12,273 nucleotides of DNA from Abditibacteriales bacterium (GCA_025055355.1 JANWYM010000067.1:1-12273); one strand, 5' to 3'; shown: positions 1 through 6,700, counted from the first letter of the stretch. Notes: generated from the sequence alone by a model not told the origin. Numbers and translations: made by a program.

Positions 1-2
1 TC

Positions 3-602
3 GTCGCGGAGTTCGTGGAGGGGTTTGAGCAACTCGCGCCGCACCCGCCCGCCGTGACGATTTATGGCTCGGCGCGGACAAAACCAAGCGACCCAGATTA
101 TATCAAGGCCGTGGAGACGGCGCGACTGTTCGCGCAGAACGGCATCGCCGTCATCACGGGCGGTGGTCCGGGCATCATGGAGGCGGCGAACAAAGGGGCA
201 GCGGAGGCGGGCGGGGTCTCGATTGGCTTGAACATTGAACTGCCGTTTGAACAGAAGCCCAATCCCTACGCCAACGTGCAGATTGAGTTCCGCTACTTCT
301 TCGTGCGCAAGGTGATGTTTCTCAAATACGCGCAGGCGCTGATATGCTTTCCCGGCGGCTTCGGCACGCTGGATGAGTTCTACGAGTCGCTCACCCTCAT
401 CCAGACGAAGAAGATTCTGCCCTACCCGCTCATCCTCGTCGGTTCGTCCTACTGGCGGGGGTTGTTGGACTGGATGGAAGAACAGTTGCTCAAACCCGGT
501 CGCATCTCACCAGACGACTTGCATCTCGTTCAGGTGATTGACGAACCCGCAGCGATTGTGCAGCACGTCTTAGACTGGCTGAAGAAAGACAGTGACCAGT
601 GA
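3..602 (+). CDS. LOG-family nucleotide 5'-monophosphate phosphoribohydrolase (5' partial)
   Basis: A Rossmann-fold LOG/TIGR00730 protein. The family hydrolyses the N-glycosidic bond of nucleoside 5'-monophosphates, including cytokinin ribotides and in some members AMP, releasing the base and ribose 5-phosphate in the cytoplasm. Counting from a GTG at 15, the phosphate-binding GGGPGIME lies at residues 49-56 and PGGFGTLDE at 113-121. Arg98 (in FFVRK) and Glu121 occupy the positions of the family's catalytic pair. The frame is open to the window edge and reads VAEF before the GTG; homologues carry similar residues before this point, so the true start is probably upstream of the window. The last codons (Ser-Asp-Gln-stop) lie in a gtgacca tandem repeat. 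The next gene follows 62 bases later. Family is certain; the exact substrate cannot be told from sequence. Confidence 0.93.
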   Translation, partial: VAEFVEGFEQLAPHPPAVTIYGSARTKPSDPDYIKAVETARLFAQNGIAVITGGGPGIMEAANKGAAEAGGVSIGLNIELPFEQKPNPYANVQIEFRYFFVRKVMFLKYAQALICFPGGFGTLDEFYESLTLIQTKKILPYPLILVGSSYWRGLLDWMEEQLLKPGRISPDDLHLVQVIDEPAAIVQHVLDWLKKDSDQ

Positions 603-647
603 CCAGTAAAGTTAAGGTGGTTCACTGATCGTGGTCACCGGTCGCTG
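590..647. repeat. Long stem-loop over the LOG stop codon, with gtgacca tandem repeat
   Basis: Bases 590-604 (cagtgaccagtgacc) pair with 633-647 (ggtcaccggtcgctg): 13 Watson-Crick pairs, one G-U pair and one A-C mismatch, with a 28-base loop. The left arm contains two tandem copies of gtgacca (592-598 and 599-605) and covers the LOG stop. The right arm ends five bases before the AAGGAG (652-657) of the next gene. There is no U-tract, so this is not a classical terminator. It may be a dispersed repeat, an RNA-processing site, or a structure that affects translation of the downstream gene. Confidence 0.7.
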
Positions 648-664
648 GAACAAGGAGCGAAGCC

Positions 665-1486
665 GTGACATCCGCACCCACCGTCGAACTGTTTGCCATC
701 GGCACGGAGTTGATTTTGGGGCTGATTCAGGACACGAACTCCTACTGGCTCGCCCAGCAAATCGCGCAGTTGGGCGGGCAACTGCGACGCGTGACCATGC
801 TACGCGACGACCGCGCGGAAATGCTGCGCGTGTTGAACGATGCGGTGGAGCGCGGCACGGATGTTATCATCACCACCGGCGGTTTGGGTCCGACGCCCGA
901 CGACATGACGGTGGAGGTGGTGGCGGAACTCATCGGCGCGAAAACCATCATTCACGAGCCGACCATTGCGTTTTACATGCAGCGGCGCAACCTAAAAAGC
1001 CGTGAAGAGGTCACGCCCAACTTGGTGAAGATGGCGACCATCCCTGAAGGCGCGGAGGTGTTCTTCAACCCCGTCGGCTGGGCGCCGTGCATCAAGGTGC
1101 GGAAGAACCAGTCGGTTATTTTCATCCTGCCTGGACCGCCCCGCGAGATGGAGGCGTTGTTCACCCGCTACGTCGCGGAGTTCATCTCCGCCAACTACCA
1201 AATCAAAACCGCCAAGCAGCGTGTGCTGGTTCACATGTTTGAATCGGAGGCGGCGCCGCTGATGCAGAAAGTCATGCAGCGTTTCCCCGGCATCTACTTG
1301 AAGGGCTACGTCGCCCTGCGCGCCTCCGCCGACCATGCCCTGCCGATTGACCTTTTCGCTCGCGGCAGCGACGCCGCCGACGCGCAGGACGTTCTCGCCG
1401 CCGCCCTGGACTACTTCGCCGAACTGGTCAGGGAGAAGGGGAAACAAGTGGAACTTTATGAGGGGGAGCTGGAAACGCAAGGGTGA
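665..1486 (+). CDS. COG1058 / CinA N-terminal domain protein (MoCF-like), standalone
   Basis: This 273-residue protein matches the molybdopterin-binding-like (MoCF) domain of CinA. GTELILG lies at residues 13-19, TGGLGPTPDD at 71-80 and LPGPPREME at 155-163, followed by a KH-like region at about 185-265. Characterised COG1058 domains hydrolyse ADP-ribose to AMP and ribose 5-phosphate, often K+-dependent; a cytoplasmic role in nucleotide or NAD turnover is inferred. Full CinA is about 410 residues with a C-terminal PncC nicotinamide-nucleotide amidase; that domain is absent, so calling this a full cinA would mislead. The GTG start is supported by AAGGAG at 652-657, seven bases upstream. It sits between a LOG nucleotidase and a HAD phosphatase, all in one direction. 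The stop is followed by a hairpin-rich gap of 162 bases. Confidence 0.92.
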   Translation: MTSAPTVELFAIGTELILGLIQDTNSYWLAQQIAQLGGQLRRVTMLRDDRAEMLRVLNDAVERGTDVIITTGGLGPTPDDMTVEVVAELIGAKTIIHEPTIAFYMQRRNLKSREEVTPNLVKMATIPEGAEVFFNPVGWAPCIKVRKNQSVIFILPGPPREMEALFTRYVAEFISANYQIKTAKQRVLVHMFESEAAPLMQKVMQRFPGIYLKGYVALRASADHALPIDLFARGSDAADAQDVLAAALDYFAELVREKGKQVELYEGELETQG

Positions 1487-1516
1487 GTCGGCTGTTCGCG
1501 GATAGCCTGGATGATG

Positions 1517-1614
1517 CCATGCCCTCCCCGAGGGGGATGGTCGCGCGGGCTTCCAGCCTGCATCGCATACCGCCCGGCGGTCGGGGGTGACGGCGCGGTC
1601 GCAAATCCGCGCCG
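1517..1614. repeat. Cluster of three hairpins in the intergenic region (REP-like)
   Basis: Three successive stem-loops fill most of the 1487-1648 gap. The first spans 1517-1540, with ccat/atgg ends and ccc/ggg inside. The second, 1545-1561, has a 7-bp stem with one G-T pair and a 3-base loop. The third has a perfect 8-bp stem, cggcgcgg (1591-1598) with ccgcgccg (1607-1614), and an 8-base loop. None has a U-tract. The gggggatgg core of the first resembles the palindromic units at 9222-9313 and 7937-7990, so this is probably a degenerate relative. Nothing coding was seen in this gap. Confidence 0.6.
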
Positions 1615-1648
1615 AACGGGAAGCGACGAAGACTGTTGACCTCCAACG

Positions 1649-2341
1649 ATGCTGAAGACCATTATCTTCGACTGCGACGGCGTCATCGCCAACACCGAGC
1701 CGCTGCACCTGGCGGCGTTTCAGAAGGTGCTGGGCGAAGAGGGGATCGTTCTGCTGAACGAGGACTACTATCGTCACTACCTTGCCCTCGACGACCGCGC
1801 CTGCTTTCAAACGGCGTTCGCTCATCACGGCATCCCGCTGACGCAGGGGAAGTTGGCGCAACTCGTCCAGCGGAAGAAAGCATACTTCGAGCCGGTGCTG
1901 CGGCGGCATCTCCAACTTTTCCCCGGCGTGGTGGACTTCATTCGCGAGGCTGCTGCCAAGTATCCGCTCGCCATCGCCTCGGGCGCGCTGCGGCATGAGG
2001 TGGAGTTGATTGTCCAATACGGCGGCGTGCGCGATTGCTTTCAGGTCATTGTGACGGCTGAAGATTTCCTCAACAGCAAGCCCCACCCGGAGCCGTTCCT
2101 CAAAGCCCTTCGGCTGCTCAACGAAAAACGGGAGGACAAAATTCAGCCGCACGAGTGCCTCGTCATTGAAGATTCGTTTCACGGCGTGCAAGCCGCCCAC
2201 CGCGCCGGGATGCGCTGCGTGGCGGTGACGAATTCCTATCCCCCCGAGCAACTGTCCGCCGCCGAGATGGTGGTGGAGAGTTTAGCAGGACTCCCGTTGA
2301 AAGAGGTGGAATCGTTATTCAACCCCCCAGCGACCCCATAG
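1649..2341 (+). CDS. HAD-superfamily phosphatase, beta-phosphoglucomutase-like subfamily
   Basis: This 230-residue HAD subfamily IA hydrolase is the usual full length. All four motifs are present: DCDG with nucleophile Asp8 and acid/base Asp10; Ser111 in ASGA (motif II); Lys144 in the KPHPEPF loop (motif III); and Glu174-Asp175 in IEDSFHG (motif IV). The alpha-helical cap between motifs I and II (about 15-90) is of the type used on phosphosugars and other small phosphomonoesters. The enzyme is cytoplasmic and Mg2+-dependent; hydrolase and mutase cannot be separated by sequence alone. ATG is chosen because MLKTIIFDCDG is the canonical N-terminus, although no Shine-Dalgarno is evident; ttgacctccaacg sits directly before the ATG. 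The final codons run through a six-C tract (2323-2328) and stop at TAG 2339-2341, where the next gene's frame is already open. Confidence 0.93.
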   Translation: MLKTIIFDCDGVIANTEPLHLAAFQKVLGEEGIVLLNEDYYRHYLALDDRACFQTAFAHHGIPLTQGKLAQLVQRKKAYFEPVLRRHLQLFPGVVDFIREAAAKYPLAIASGALRHEVELIVQYGGVRDCFQVIVTAEDFLNSKPHPEPFLKALRLLNEKREDKIQPHECLVIEDSFHGVQAAHRAGMRCVAVTNSYPPEQLSAAEMVVESLAGLPLKEVESLFNPPATP

Positions 2342-2370
2342 AATTTGACCTGACGCCGCAAGGTGGGAAC

Positions 2371-2407
2371 AAGGGACAGGGGACAGGAGACAATTTCATA
2401 CCTGTCC
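2371..2407. repeat. Tandem ggacagg heptamers with hairpin between HAD and CPBP genes
   Basis: Two adjacent copies of ggacagg (2374-2380 and 2381-2387) are followed by the exact reverse complement cctgtcc at 2401-2407. Bases 2381-2387 and 2401-2407 can form a 7-bp stem with a 13-base loop. It lies in the stretch between the HAD stop and the first canonical CPBP start. It is similar in kind to the gtgacca repeat near 592-605 and to the agggacaag tract inside the tricorn gene near 11909. Confidence 0.55.
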
Positions 2408-2448
2408 GCTCGCCCATCAGCCCGCTGCGCACGCTCGTTTTCACGCTG

Positions 2449-3825
2449 TTGTTTCTGGCGGGCCTCGCCGTGTGGCTGCACGGTTGGCTCCTCACTAAGC
2501 AAAAGCAGCAGAAAGCCGCAGCGACGCGTCCCGGTCAGCCTGTGCTGGACCGAGCGGACTTGATGCAGGTCGAAATCACCGCGAAGATGATGTGGGGGAT
2601 GGAAAGTTTCCCCTCCCCGCAGCAGCGTCAGCAATCCAGTCAGATGCGCGCGCAGGTTCGCTCCCTGCTGAAAGGACTGGAGGACAAGCGGAGCGCGAGC
2701 GCGATCGCCAGCCGCAAGTTGGGCATCCTCAACGCGGAGTTGGGGAATAAGGCAGAAGCGGCAAGGCGATTTCGGGAAGCCGCTCGTCTCGGCGTTCATC
2801 CCAACGCAAAGCAGATGCCTCTGGATGGTTGGCTCTGGCAGGCTGTTTACGGCGAAGGTTCCTTGACGAAGGAGGACCTCCCCCGCGTGCGCCGAGTCGT
2901 GCGCTGGCTGCATCTGGGCTGGTATGAACACCTCGTCCTGGCTGCCGCCTCCCGCAAGGTGGGCGACCACGCCTCGGCGGCAGACCAACACAACGCGCTG
3001 GTGCGCCACTGCGCCCCCACGTTTCTCGCTCTCATGCTTATCACCTTCTTGCTGATGGGTGCAGTGGCGATTGGGTTGGTGCTCAACATCGTGGCTCTCG
3101 TGCTGCGCTCTCGCGGGCAACTGAACTTCGGCGCGCTCAATAAAAGCCCCCTGCCGGGGCGCTTTTTGATGGAAACGTTTGCGCTTTACTTTTTCCTGCA
3201 GAACGTGCCGCCTTATCTGTTCGCCGAGCGGTGGCAGATGGTGTGGCTGCTTATCCCGCTGGAACTGCTACCGCTGGTGAGTCTCCTCTGGCTCTCCTCC
3301 CAACTGAAGCCGCTGGGTTTGAACTTGGGCGAGATCGGTTTGCGCGGGCGCGGCTGGTGGAAGGAAGTGGGCTGGGGCATCGCAGGCTATCTGACAGCAT
3401 TTCCGTGGCTGGCTGGGGCGTTGATTCTTTTTGGGTTGTTTCTCAGAAACTTCGACCTCCCGCGCCCTTACCATCCCATTCAAGAGACGCTCGAACGCGC
3501 CCCCAACGCGATGACCCTCACCCTCCTGTTTCTCCTCGCCGCCGTCCTCGCGCCGGTGATGGAGGAGATTTTCTTTCGCGGCGCGCTGCACGGGGCGCTG
3601 CGACGGTGGTGGGGACCGTTCGTCGGAGCGGTGTTGAGCGCGGCGTTCTTCGCCCTTCTCCACCCACAAGCCGCCGTGCTGCCGATTTTCGGGCTGCCGA
3701 TTTTCGTGCTGGGCGCGCTGTTTTCCTGCATGTATGAACTGCGCGGCTCCCTCATCTCCAACATCGTCGCGCACGGTATCAACAACGGGTTAGTGTTGGC
3801 GGTTTACGTGATGGTCACGCGATAA
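2449..3825 (+). CDS. CPBP-family intramembrane metalloprotease with TPR-like N-terminal region
   Basis: A membrane protein of the CPBP (Rce1/CAAX-protease-like, ABI) family. The catalytic signatures are Glu372-Glu373-x3-Arg377, His405, and His442-x3-Asn446, all in C-terminal membrane helices. Hydrophobic segments lie at about 1-15, 192-220, 237-258, 264-283, 308-333, 355-375, 388-405, 408-427 and 436-456. Between helix 1 and helix 2 is a soluble helical region (about 55-185); residues 90-113, ending NAELGNKAEAARRFREAARL, look like a TPR unit. Substrate is unknown; relatives process prenylated proteins or act in bacteriocin self-protection. The start is doubtful: TTG 2449 is the first canonical start in frame, lacks a Shine-Dalgarno and cuts into a hydrophobic run that begins near LRTLVFTLLF upstream. 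The frame is open from 2170. See the junction finding. Confidence 0.88.
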   Translation: MFLAGLAVWLHGWLLTKQKQQKAAATRPGQPVLDRADLMQVEITAKMMWGMESFPSPQQRQQSSQMRAQVRSLLKGLEDKRSASAIASRKLGILNAELGNKAEAARRFREAARLGVHPNAKQMPLDGWLWQAVYGEGSLTKEDLPRVRRVVRWLHLGWYEHLVLAAASRKVGDHASAADQHNALVRHCAPTFLALMLITFLLMGAVAIGLVLNIVALVLRSRGQLNFGALNKSPLPGRFLMETFALYFFLQNVPPYLFAERWQMVWLLIPLELLPLVSLLWLSSQLKPLGLNLGEIGLRGRGWWKEVGWGIAGYLTAFPWLAGALILFGLFLRNFDLPRPYHPIQETLERAPNAMTLTLLFLLAAVLAPVMEEIFFRGALHGALRRWWGPFVGAVLSAAFFALLHPQAAVLPIFGLPIFVLGALFSCMYELRGSLISNIVAHGINNGLVLAVYVMVTR

Positions 3826-3895
3826 ACGGCGGGAGCCCGGCGCACGGCTCTGGGAACTTCTCGGCTTCCCTTTGACGCTCTTCGAGGGGAGGCGC

Positions 3896-4381
3896 TCAGA
3901 AGGCGCGCTTGTGCAGGCGGTCCCGCCACACCTGCAACTCGGCGGGGGCGGTGAACACCCATTCCTTGCGGCTATACCAGCGTTGTGGACCGCGCGGGTT
4001 GCCGCGCATGGTCAGGCACAGGTCAAAGCCTCTTTCGTTACAGGGGCGCACGTCCCACACGACGGTCGCGGTCTGATTGGTCTGGGGAAAGCGGAGTTGC
4101 AGGCGGTCGTCGTTGGTGGCGCGGAACCTCCATTCAAACCCCGCAAATTCGCCCTCCCATGCGGAGGTATGTTCAAACAGCCCCACTCGCTGCCGACGGT
4201 CCAGGAGAGCAAACAGGTGGATCTTGTCCGTCTCGCCCTGCGGGAGGTGGTCTATCCAGATGCGGTTCACCAACGCCGCCCGGTCGGCGGCGGTGTGATA
4301 GGTCGCCCCGCTGCGGCGATGCCATAGCCACCAACAGGACAGAATCAACAGTCCCAGGAGCCAGAAGGTTTTCTTGTGCAT
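3896..4381 (-). CDS. Small membrane-anchored protein of unknown function
   Basis: This 161-residue protein is read on the minus strand, convergent with the CPBP gene and divergent from the CocE gene. The ATG (complement of 4379-4381) is preceded by GGAGGAA, which excludes the much longer in-frame extension to 4720 that would overlap the CocE gene. A positive N-terminus (MHKK) and a hydrophobic stretch (about 5-20) suggest a signal anchor; Cys16 is in a poor lipobox. The rest is soluble and rich in Trp, Arg and Phe with alternating hydrophobic residues, suggesting a beta-rich, perhaps lipocalin-like fold: IWIDHLP at 41-47, FEWRFRAT at 82-89, LQLRFPQ at 94-100, CNERGFDLCL at 114-123, WYSRKEW at 135-141. 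I have an unverified impression that a similar motif series occurs in uncharacterised myxobacterial proteins. No function is assigned. Two later cysteines (114, 122) could form a disulphide outside the membrane. Confidence 0.75.
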   Translation of the reverse strand: MHKKTFWLLGLLILSCWWLWHRRSGATYHTAADRAALVNRIWIDHLPQGETDKIHLFALLDRRQRVGLFEHTSAWEGEFAGFEWRFRATNDDRLQLRFPQTNQTATVVWDVRPCNERGFDLCLTMRGNPRGPQRWYSRKEWVFTAPAELQVWRDRLHKRAF

Positions 4382-4387
4382 GGGAAC

Positions 4388-4394
4388 TTCCTCC
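4388..4394 (-). promoter_or_regulatory. Ribosome binding site of the minus-strand gene
   Basis: Read on the minus strand this is GGAGGAA, six bases before the ATG at 4381. It fixes the start of the 161-residue protein against the long upstream in-frame extension. Confidence 0.75.
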
Positions 4395-4568
4395 ACAGAT
4401 GCGGTTTGCGGGTTTTGCGTCAAGACCTTCTCAAAATCCGCAATCCGATTTCTCTCACGATTTAAGTTTGATGCTGCCGTGTGGTTTCCTCTCGCGGCGC
4501 GCATTTTTTCCGTCCGGCGGATAGCATCTCCTCCTTCCCTATCTGTTTTTCCTTTTGGAGGCAAGATG

Positions 4569-4577
4569 TGATAGAAT
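4569..4577 (+). promoter_or_regulatory. Putative extended -10 promoter of the CocE gene
   Basis: TGA-TAGAAT resembles an extended -10 element (TGn-TATAAT). No good -35 is seen 16-18 bases upstream. Initiation about seven bases downstream would give a leader of roughly a dozen bases carrying AGGAGG. The rest of the divergent gap 4382-4592 is relatively T-rich and shows no gene. Confidence 0.4.
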
Positions 4578-4584
4578 GACAGGC

Positions 4585-4590
4585 AGGAGG
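4585..4590 (+). promoter_or_regulatory. Ribosome binding site deciding the CocE start
   Basis: AGGAGG is followed by two tandem ATG codons at 4593 and 4596. The spacing is two bases to the first and five to the second, so the second is preferred. Confidence 0.7.
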
Positions 4591-4595
4591 CGATG

Positions 4596-6593
4596 ATGGC
4601 TGACCGACAAGTGCGATTCATGAAAAACGTTCTGATACCCATGCGCGATGGGACGCATCTCGCATTGGACATGCACCTACCAGCGGGAGAGGGTCCGTTT
4701 CCTGTCATTCTGGAATACATCCCCTACCGCAAAGACGACGTAATGCCGTTCACGGGACCTCATCATTATTTCGCGCAGCACGGCTACATTGGGGCGCGGT
4801 TGGACGTGCGCGGCACAGGCGCGAGCGAAGGCGTCAACAAAGACGAGTATGTTCCCATTGAGCAGGAGGATTGCTGCGAGGTCATCGCGTGGCTGGCGAC
4901 GCGCCCGTGGTGCGATGGCAACGTGGCGATGTTCGGCTCGTCCTACGGTGGGTTCACCTGCGTTCAGGTCGCCATGCATCAACCGCCCCACCTGCGCACG
5001 ATTATCCCGATGTATTTCACCGATGACCGCTACACTGACGATTGCCACTATCGCGGTGGCTGCCTGCGTTGCTACTACGACATCGGCGCCTACGGGGCTT
5101 CGATGATCGGCATGAACGCTATGCCGCCTTACCCCGAATACAGTGGTGCGGACTGGGCGCGCATCTGGGAGCAGCATTTACAGAACAACGAGCCGTATCT
5201 GCTGACGTGGTTGCAGCATCAGACGGATGATGAATACTGGCATCCGGGCAGTTTGCGCGGACAATACCACAAAATCCTGTGTCCCGTTTTTATGATTGGC
5301 GGCTGGCGCGATGGCTATCCCAACCCCCCGCTGCGGACGTTTGCCCACCTGAACGTGCCCAAGAAACTTCTCATCGGTCCGTGGAACCACTCCCGCCCCG
5401 ACGTAGCCATCCCCGGGCCGCGCATTGATTACCTGCGTGAGGTTGTGCGCTGGTGCGATTACTGGCTCAAAGGCATCAACAACGGTGTCATGGATGAGCC
5501 GCCGATTTGTATTTACATGCAAACCTACGACGAGCCGAAAGTCGACCGGCTGGAGACCTCTGGCTACTGGCGCGTGGAGCGTGAGTTCCCCGTCGCCGGG
5601 ACGACGCAAAAGGTGCTGATGTTGTCCGAGCAGTCGCTGGTTGAGGCGGTGGGTCACGAAGGCCCAGGCGCGGTCTACGACGAATACGTCTATCGCCCGA
5701 CGGTGGGCATCTGCGGCGGCTTGTGGAGCGGCGGGGTGCCGTTCGGCTTGCCGACCGACCAGCGACCGGATGAAGTCTATTCGCTGAACTACACCAGCGC
5801 GCCGCTGACGGAGCCGCTGGAAATCATCGGCGCGCCGCGCGTCGTGTTATACGTGAGTTCCACCGCGCCGGTGATGGCGTTCGTGGCGCGCCTGTGCGAT
5901 GTCGCTCCCGACGGGACGAGCGCGTTGGTGTGCAACGGCGTGCTTAACGCGACGCGGCGCCATTCGCTTCTTCACCCCACCCCTCTCGCGCCGCAGGAGA
6001 TTTATGAACTGACCATTGACTTAGACTGCACCGCTTGGCGGTTTGAAGCGGGACACCGCCTCCGCCTCTCGGTTTGCAGCGCGGACTTTCCCAACCTCTG
6101 GCCGACGCCCTACGCGGGGACGAATCGTGTCTACCGCGACACCACCCATCCGTCGCGGTTGTTCCTGCCCGTCGTGCCGACGAAAGCGATGCGAAACGAA
6201 ATGGAGTTTCTCCCCTCTGCTGCGTCCGTCAGTGTGTATCGCCTTTCCTCCGCCGAGCCGCCTTGGGAGATCGTCCACGACGTGCTGGGCGACCGCGTCG
6301 GCTTGAAGATGCGCACGCGCAGCACGATGCGCGCCAACCCGCACACTGACATCCATTACGAAGCCAACTTGGAGGTCTGGGCGTCCAACCGCCACCCCGC
6401 CGAGGTCGTCGCCATCGGCAAGCACCACCGCCGCATCGTTCGCGCCGACGGCGTTACCACCGTTGACACCCATTGCCGCCTGCGCAGCACCGAAACGGCT
6501 TTTCATCTCACCATTGATTTGGACGTCGCTGTCAATGACATGCCGCACCACCAGCGGCGGTGGGTGCGCTCCTTCCCCCGAGCGCTGCTGTAG
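4596..6593 (+). CDS. CocE/NonD-family serine hydrolase (X-Pro dipeptidyl-peptidase S15 type)
   Basis: An alpha/beta hydrolase of about 665 residues. Numbering from the ATG at 4593, the nucleophile elbow GSSYGG (115-120) gives Ser117. Asp240 in GGWRDGYP and His266 in GPWNHSRP complete the triad, and Tyr45 in YIPYRK is the expected oxyanion-hole tyrosine. A jelly-roll PepX_C-type domain covers about 310-540. Family members hydrolyse acyl esters or amides (cocaine esterase, glutaryl-7-ACA acylase, X-Pro peptidases); the natural substrate here is unknown. No signal peptide is evident, so it is probably cytoplasmic. Two odd points: a Cys-rich stretch just after the elbow strand (DDCHYRGGCLRC, Cys151/157/160), and about 120 extra residues after the jelly roll (545-666), rich in His and Arg with beta-type alternation. 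The start at 4596 is favoured by AGGAGG spacing. It may be transcribed alone. Confidence 0.92.
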   Translation: MADRQVRFMKNVLIPMRDGTHLALDMHLPAGEGPFPVILEYIPYRKDDVMPFTGPHHYFAQHGYIGARLDVRGTGASEGVNKDEYVPIEQEDCCEVIAWLATRPWCDGNVAMFGSSYGGFTCVQVAMHQPPHLRTIIPMYFTDDRYTDDCHYRGGCLRCYYDIGAYGASMIGMNAMPPYPEYSGADWARIWEQHLQNNEPYLLTWLQHQTDDEYWHPGSLRGQYHKILCPVFMIGGWRDGYPNPPLRTFAHLNVPKKLLIGPWNHSRPDVAIPGPRIDYLREVVRWCDYWLKGINNGVMDEPPICIYMQTYDEPKVDRLETSGYWRVEREFPVAGTTQKVLMLSEQSLVEAVGHEGPGAVYDEYVYRPTVGICGGLWSGGVPFGLPTDQRPDEVYSLNYTSAPLTEPLEIIGAPRVVLYVSSTAPVMAFVARLCDVAPDGTSALVCNGVLNATRRHSLLHPTPLAPQEIYELTIDLDCTAWRFEAGHRLRLSVCSADFPNLWPTPYAGTNRVYRDTTHPSRLFLPVVPTKAMRNEMEFLPSAASVSVYRLSSAEPPWEIVHDVLGDRVGLKMRTRSTMRANPHTDIHYEANLEVWASNRHPAEVVAIGKHHRRIVRADGVTTVDTHCRLRSTETAFHLTIDLDVAVNDMPHHQRRWVRSFPRALL

Positions 6594-6622
6594 GGAGATG
6601 TCGCCCCTTCCCGCTATCTCCC
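6593..6622. terminator. Possible stem-loop at the end of the CocE gene
   Basis: gggagat (6593-6599) is an exact inverted repeat of atctccc (6616-6622), beginning at the last base of the TAG stop, with a 16-base C-rich loop. It is followed by ccccgaaac with no U-tract, so an intrinsic terminator is only weakly supported. The 6594-6711 gap shows no convincing -35/-10 pair. Confidence 0.3.
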
Positions 6623-6700
6623 CCCGAAACATGAATTTAACACCCCGGAAAAGCAGGTTTAATTCTTGGCGACTAAACTCCACCTCAAAATTACGTTCAA

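Noticed and set aside
992..2251. A 419-codon open frame on the minus strand
   Set aside because: It overlaps two genes with complete family motifs on the plus strand, crosses the hairpin cluster, and its translation has no recognisable domain. It is a shadow of GC-rich codon use.
3826..3895. A bidirectional terminator between the convergent genes
   Set aside because: Only a 5-bp gagcc/ggctc stem (3833-3850) is visible and no T-tract follows on either strand.
3872..4327. A 151-codon plus-strand open frame opposite the small membrane-anchored protein
   Set aside because: The minus-strand reading has a strong ribosome binding site and a plausible N-terminal anchor; the plus reading lacks both and resembles no protein family.
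4382..4720. N-terminal extension of the minus-strand gene to 4720
   Set aside because: It would overlap the start of the CocE gene and ignores the GGAGGAA directly before the ATG at 4381.
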